Shown in pieces: positions 61,028 through 64,000 of a stretch of DNA of 64,000 nt. A program made the position numbers and the translations under genes. Source of the DNA: Certhia americana (taxonomy: Eukaryota; Chordata; Aves; Passeriformes; Certhiidae); the NCBI GenBank assembly GCA_018697195.1, contig CM031858.1, positions 108,934,944 through 108,998,943 of the forward strand, given 5' to 3'. The notes below the pieces were generated by a model. That model searched no databases and was not told where the DNA came from. It worked only from the letters and a program-made list of their open reading frames with translations. Position 1 is the first letter of the stretch. Every line of letters starts with the position of its first letter.

Positions 61028-64000
61028 AAATTAATTGAAATTTTCAAATCCCTTGGCTTTCCATATTCAATATAGAAAACTTACACAATATGTTTTTTCA
61101 AGAATACCAACTGTAGCAAGTGTTTGCACTAAATTATATAGAATAGTTAATCCAATTTATTTTTTATAAAGAGAAGTCATTGTCATTAGTATTTCTAAAA
61201 ATCAGTGCCTGAATGCTTAACCCATGACCCTCTGAGACAGGAATTTATGGAAATTAGTACAAAAAAGGGTTTAAATTATACTAGAATACACACTTTGCTT
61301 ACAAGTGTTCTTAGGTGAAGAATGGTTCTATTTCTGCTATAAACATGTCATAGAAGAAAGAAAATGTTCAAGTCTTATAAGCTGAAGACTGAAAATCAAA
61401 ATCTGAGAGCTGCTGTGTCAAAGAGGAAATACACAATCTGCAATTGAAGGTTGAATATGAAAAGAATGCAAAAATCCACTGTATTTGAAAATATTCCAAA
61501 ACACATCCAAAGAATATATAGAATAATTAGAATTCCACTATAAGATTGGGATGAATTTTTCTTCTACAGTAAATTTAAACAAGACTGAACAATCCTGCTT
61601 AGAGTTTATATCAGTAAATTATACCATGAATTATTTTACCATGTAATGAGTTTCATATATTTGAAGAAAGTGAAGAAATTTAATGTGGGTATTAGAAAGG
61701 TTAATTCCATTCAAAGAAATTTAAAAATACAAGTAATGGGATCTAAATGAGATAGTCAACTGAAAGTTACAATATATTAAGTAGGGGATGTCTCATAATT
61801 CAATTGTGAGCTTGGTAAAAGCATAAGTATTTAATCACTGTGTATTTTTAGCATCTTTCTTCACATAATTACTGCCAAATTAACTGCAGTATACAGGATC
61901 AACAACAAATGAATATTTCATAACTGATTAGAAGTATAAAAGAATTTACTCCTGGAAGGTTGTTGTGATATTGTTTTTAATGAATACTTGACATTATTAA
62001 TACTGTAATTATTTATTTATTTCACATTGGACTTGTATTTGGCATTCGGCAGCGATATAAAAATAGATGATCTCTGACTTGAGTATCTTATATAAAATGA
62101 CAAAGTGGAAAAAGGATAAGAACAGATAAGTTGATAAAGCTCTTTGGAAGTATAAGATGACTGTCCTTAGCTGACAGCCCAAAAATAACCATTAATCCTG
62201 AGAACAAAAGAGGGAAATGTTTTTCTCCACCTGCACTGGGCTTTGCCTCTTATTTCTGGCAGGAGAACTGAAGGATTCTTTTGTTATCTCTATCATTTTT
62301 TTTTTTCCAATTTTGCAGGTGATTTATTTAGTGATTTAAATTGTGCTATCAGTTCTCGGCTGCATAAAATGATCCTTAGACTCCACTTCCCCCATGCAGT
62401 TTTATCATCCCTCCTTTTTGAGCTCTAGCCATGTTTCTGACCATCAGACAATTGAAAACATAGTTTTAAAGAAATACTGAGTTTTTCAGGGAAACTTGGT
62501 ATTCTGACAGCTGGTGTTTTAAGGAAAATACTAAATATTAGGAAATTTATGATAAAAATCACGAGAGTTGACAATGCTGCCATCTAGCCTTAGAAACATA
62601 ATCAACAGGAGCAATCTGTTACAAAGCCATGAGTCTCTGAGTCTTCCCATTAGCTTCCTAAATAACAGGAATCTGAGCCTCCTTTCTGGGTAGTCTCAGC
62701 AGCTTCACCATGAACAATGATCATGAACAGTGCATCCTCTGTCAGCATTCTCAAGAGCAAGACTGTATTTATTTTGTGCTAGTGACATCGTATAGTCAGA
62801 TGTATAGAGGTTGTGTACACGGGACATTGCTCTGAAACCCCTCCTTATGAAAATTAAAAAGCCAGCAAGCTGCTGTGTGCTATCCTTTAAGGAAGAATTA
62901 AGATCTCTGCAGCACATATGTTCTCATGAATGCCTTCCTCTGTTTGTAAGTTGGGCTGCTGTAATGTAAAGCTAAATTTAAAAGACTTCCAAGATGAACA
63001 AACATTTTTTTTTCTTTGTCTAATTAGTATTTCCTTGATTTAGGCCACAAATTTGAGGTATTTTTTGGTACCTAAGAAGATCAGAGAGACATCATCTTCA
63101 AATGTATAGGGGTAGAATCGTTTGTGGGTTTTGTTTTAAATACTGCATATTAAGATCTGTTTTTTATGCACATGTAAATCTTTGTATAAGATCTATCATT
63201 CTTATATGTATTAATACGTGTAGCCTGTTAATACTTATGTTTGAAATGCTAATATGTTGGGTGATTTTTCCATTCTTGCTTTAAAAATAGCATTTTTCAT
63301 TGTTTTGTTCTAGCTTGTTTCACAATAATTGATTTTGTGTTCCCTTGTTAATTGGTTTAGTTGTAACTTTGTTGAAATTCATGGATTTGCTGATGTCCTG
63401 AGGAGGGTGTGTTTTGACTGGTAGTCACTAATAGCACAGTGTTAAGGATTCATAAGCTTTCAGCTTCTTCATAAAGCAATCAACGCATTATATTAACTAC
63501 CTGGGTCTCTACTCTGCTCCCTGAATCACAGCATTTTCATAGCTGAAAACAGGTGCAGTATTTGTATGATAAGAAACTCTTTGAAATTAACACATATTTT
63601 ACTTTTAAAAGAGTAGTTGCTTGGAGACAAATTGTTGTAATTATTATTATTTATTTCTACAGCAAAAGGGTTGGGAGCATCAAAATCAGAGATACATTGT
63701 GTTAAATGCAGAACAAGAGAAGAAAAGGCACTCAAACACCAAAAAAACCCAGAGAGTAAGGATTAGATGGTTCCTGAACATATTAGACACATGAGAAGCT
63801 TAGAAATAGAGCAAGATGAAGTGTCATGCTCCTTGCAAAAGTGGTACATACTTTTTGCTTAGGAGCTCCCTGCTTCTTTCTGAGACAAACAGGGGAAACA
63901 AAGAGAGACAGCAGAGATGCTGGGTACCTCATCTAGTGACCACCAGAGGCAGAAACTGAACAACATCTTTCAGCCCTTTAGTACAATGGGTGTGTAGGAG
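61028..64000. other. AT-rich unique sequence, no gene recognised
   Basis: No exon, RNA gene or repeat family recognised. Frames are at most 70 codons. Confidence 0.45.

Noticed and set aside
1..64000. CRISPR arrays, operons or other prokaryotic features
   Set aside because: No regularly spaced repeat-spacer structure and no tightly packed coding sequence. Repeats and composition are those of a bird nuclear genome.

Overview
The window looks like a piece of a bird genome, most likely a songbird (passerine). The evidence is the repeat content. There are several chicken-repeat-1 (CR1) LINE fragments, two with the characteristic 3' end (variants of the ATTCTRTG octamer). There is also an LTR starting at 60361 that resembles, from memory, an LTR family common in zebra finch and other passerines. 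Composition is AT-rich and CpG-poor, as expected for a gene-poor stretch of a macrochromosome. One assembly gap (Ns, 53019-53773) interrupts it.

I found no protein-coding exon I can defend. All gap-free open reading frames are 116 codons or shorter. The ones with recognisable protein similarity belong to CR1 ORF2 (endonuclease and reverse transcriptase) remnants. The rest is what random AT-rich sequence gives. The window is best read as intergenic desert or the inside of a very long intron.

Layout. 1-11300: AT-rich unique sequence with a simple-repeat cluster (3280-4512). 11309-11780: a candidate solo LTR carrying a degenerate ~47-bp internal tandem repeat. 11781-24180: unique sequence with an A/C-skewed tract and two local tandem duplications (16188-17010). 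24180-24310: an old CR1/L3-like fragment on the minus strand. 24311-32590: unique sequence with a (GT)n and a (TTTTG)n microsatellite. 32590-33000: CR1 3' end, plus strand. 33001-43794: unique. 43795-46680: a long 5'-truncated CR1, minus strand, spanning most of ORF2. 49495-51800: a rearranged group of CR1 pieces on both strands. 52925-53018: a short CpG-rich stretch running into the gap. 53774-58229: unique, with a (TTA)n array. 58230-58622 and 60361-61027: two LTR pieces of different families in opposite orientation. 61028-64000: unique.

Nothing here amounts to a new biological system. The items most worth a second look are the CpG-rich flank of the gap with a consensus splice donor, the candidate solo LTR at 11.3 kb, the CR1 rearrangement at 49.5-51.8 kb and the paired LTRs at 58-61 kb. 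Names of repeat families were assigned by recall without a database search.
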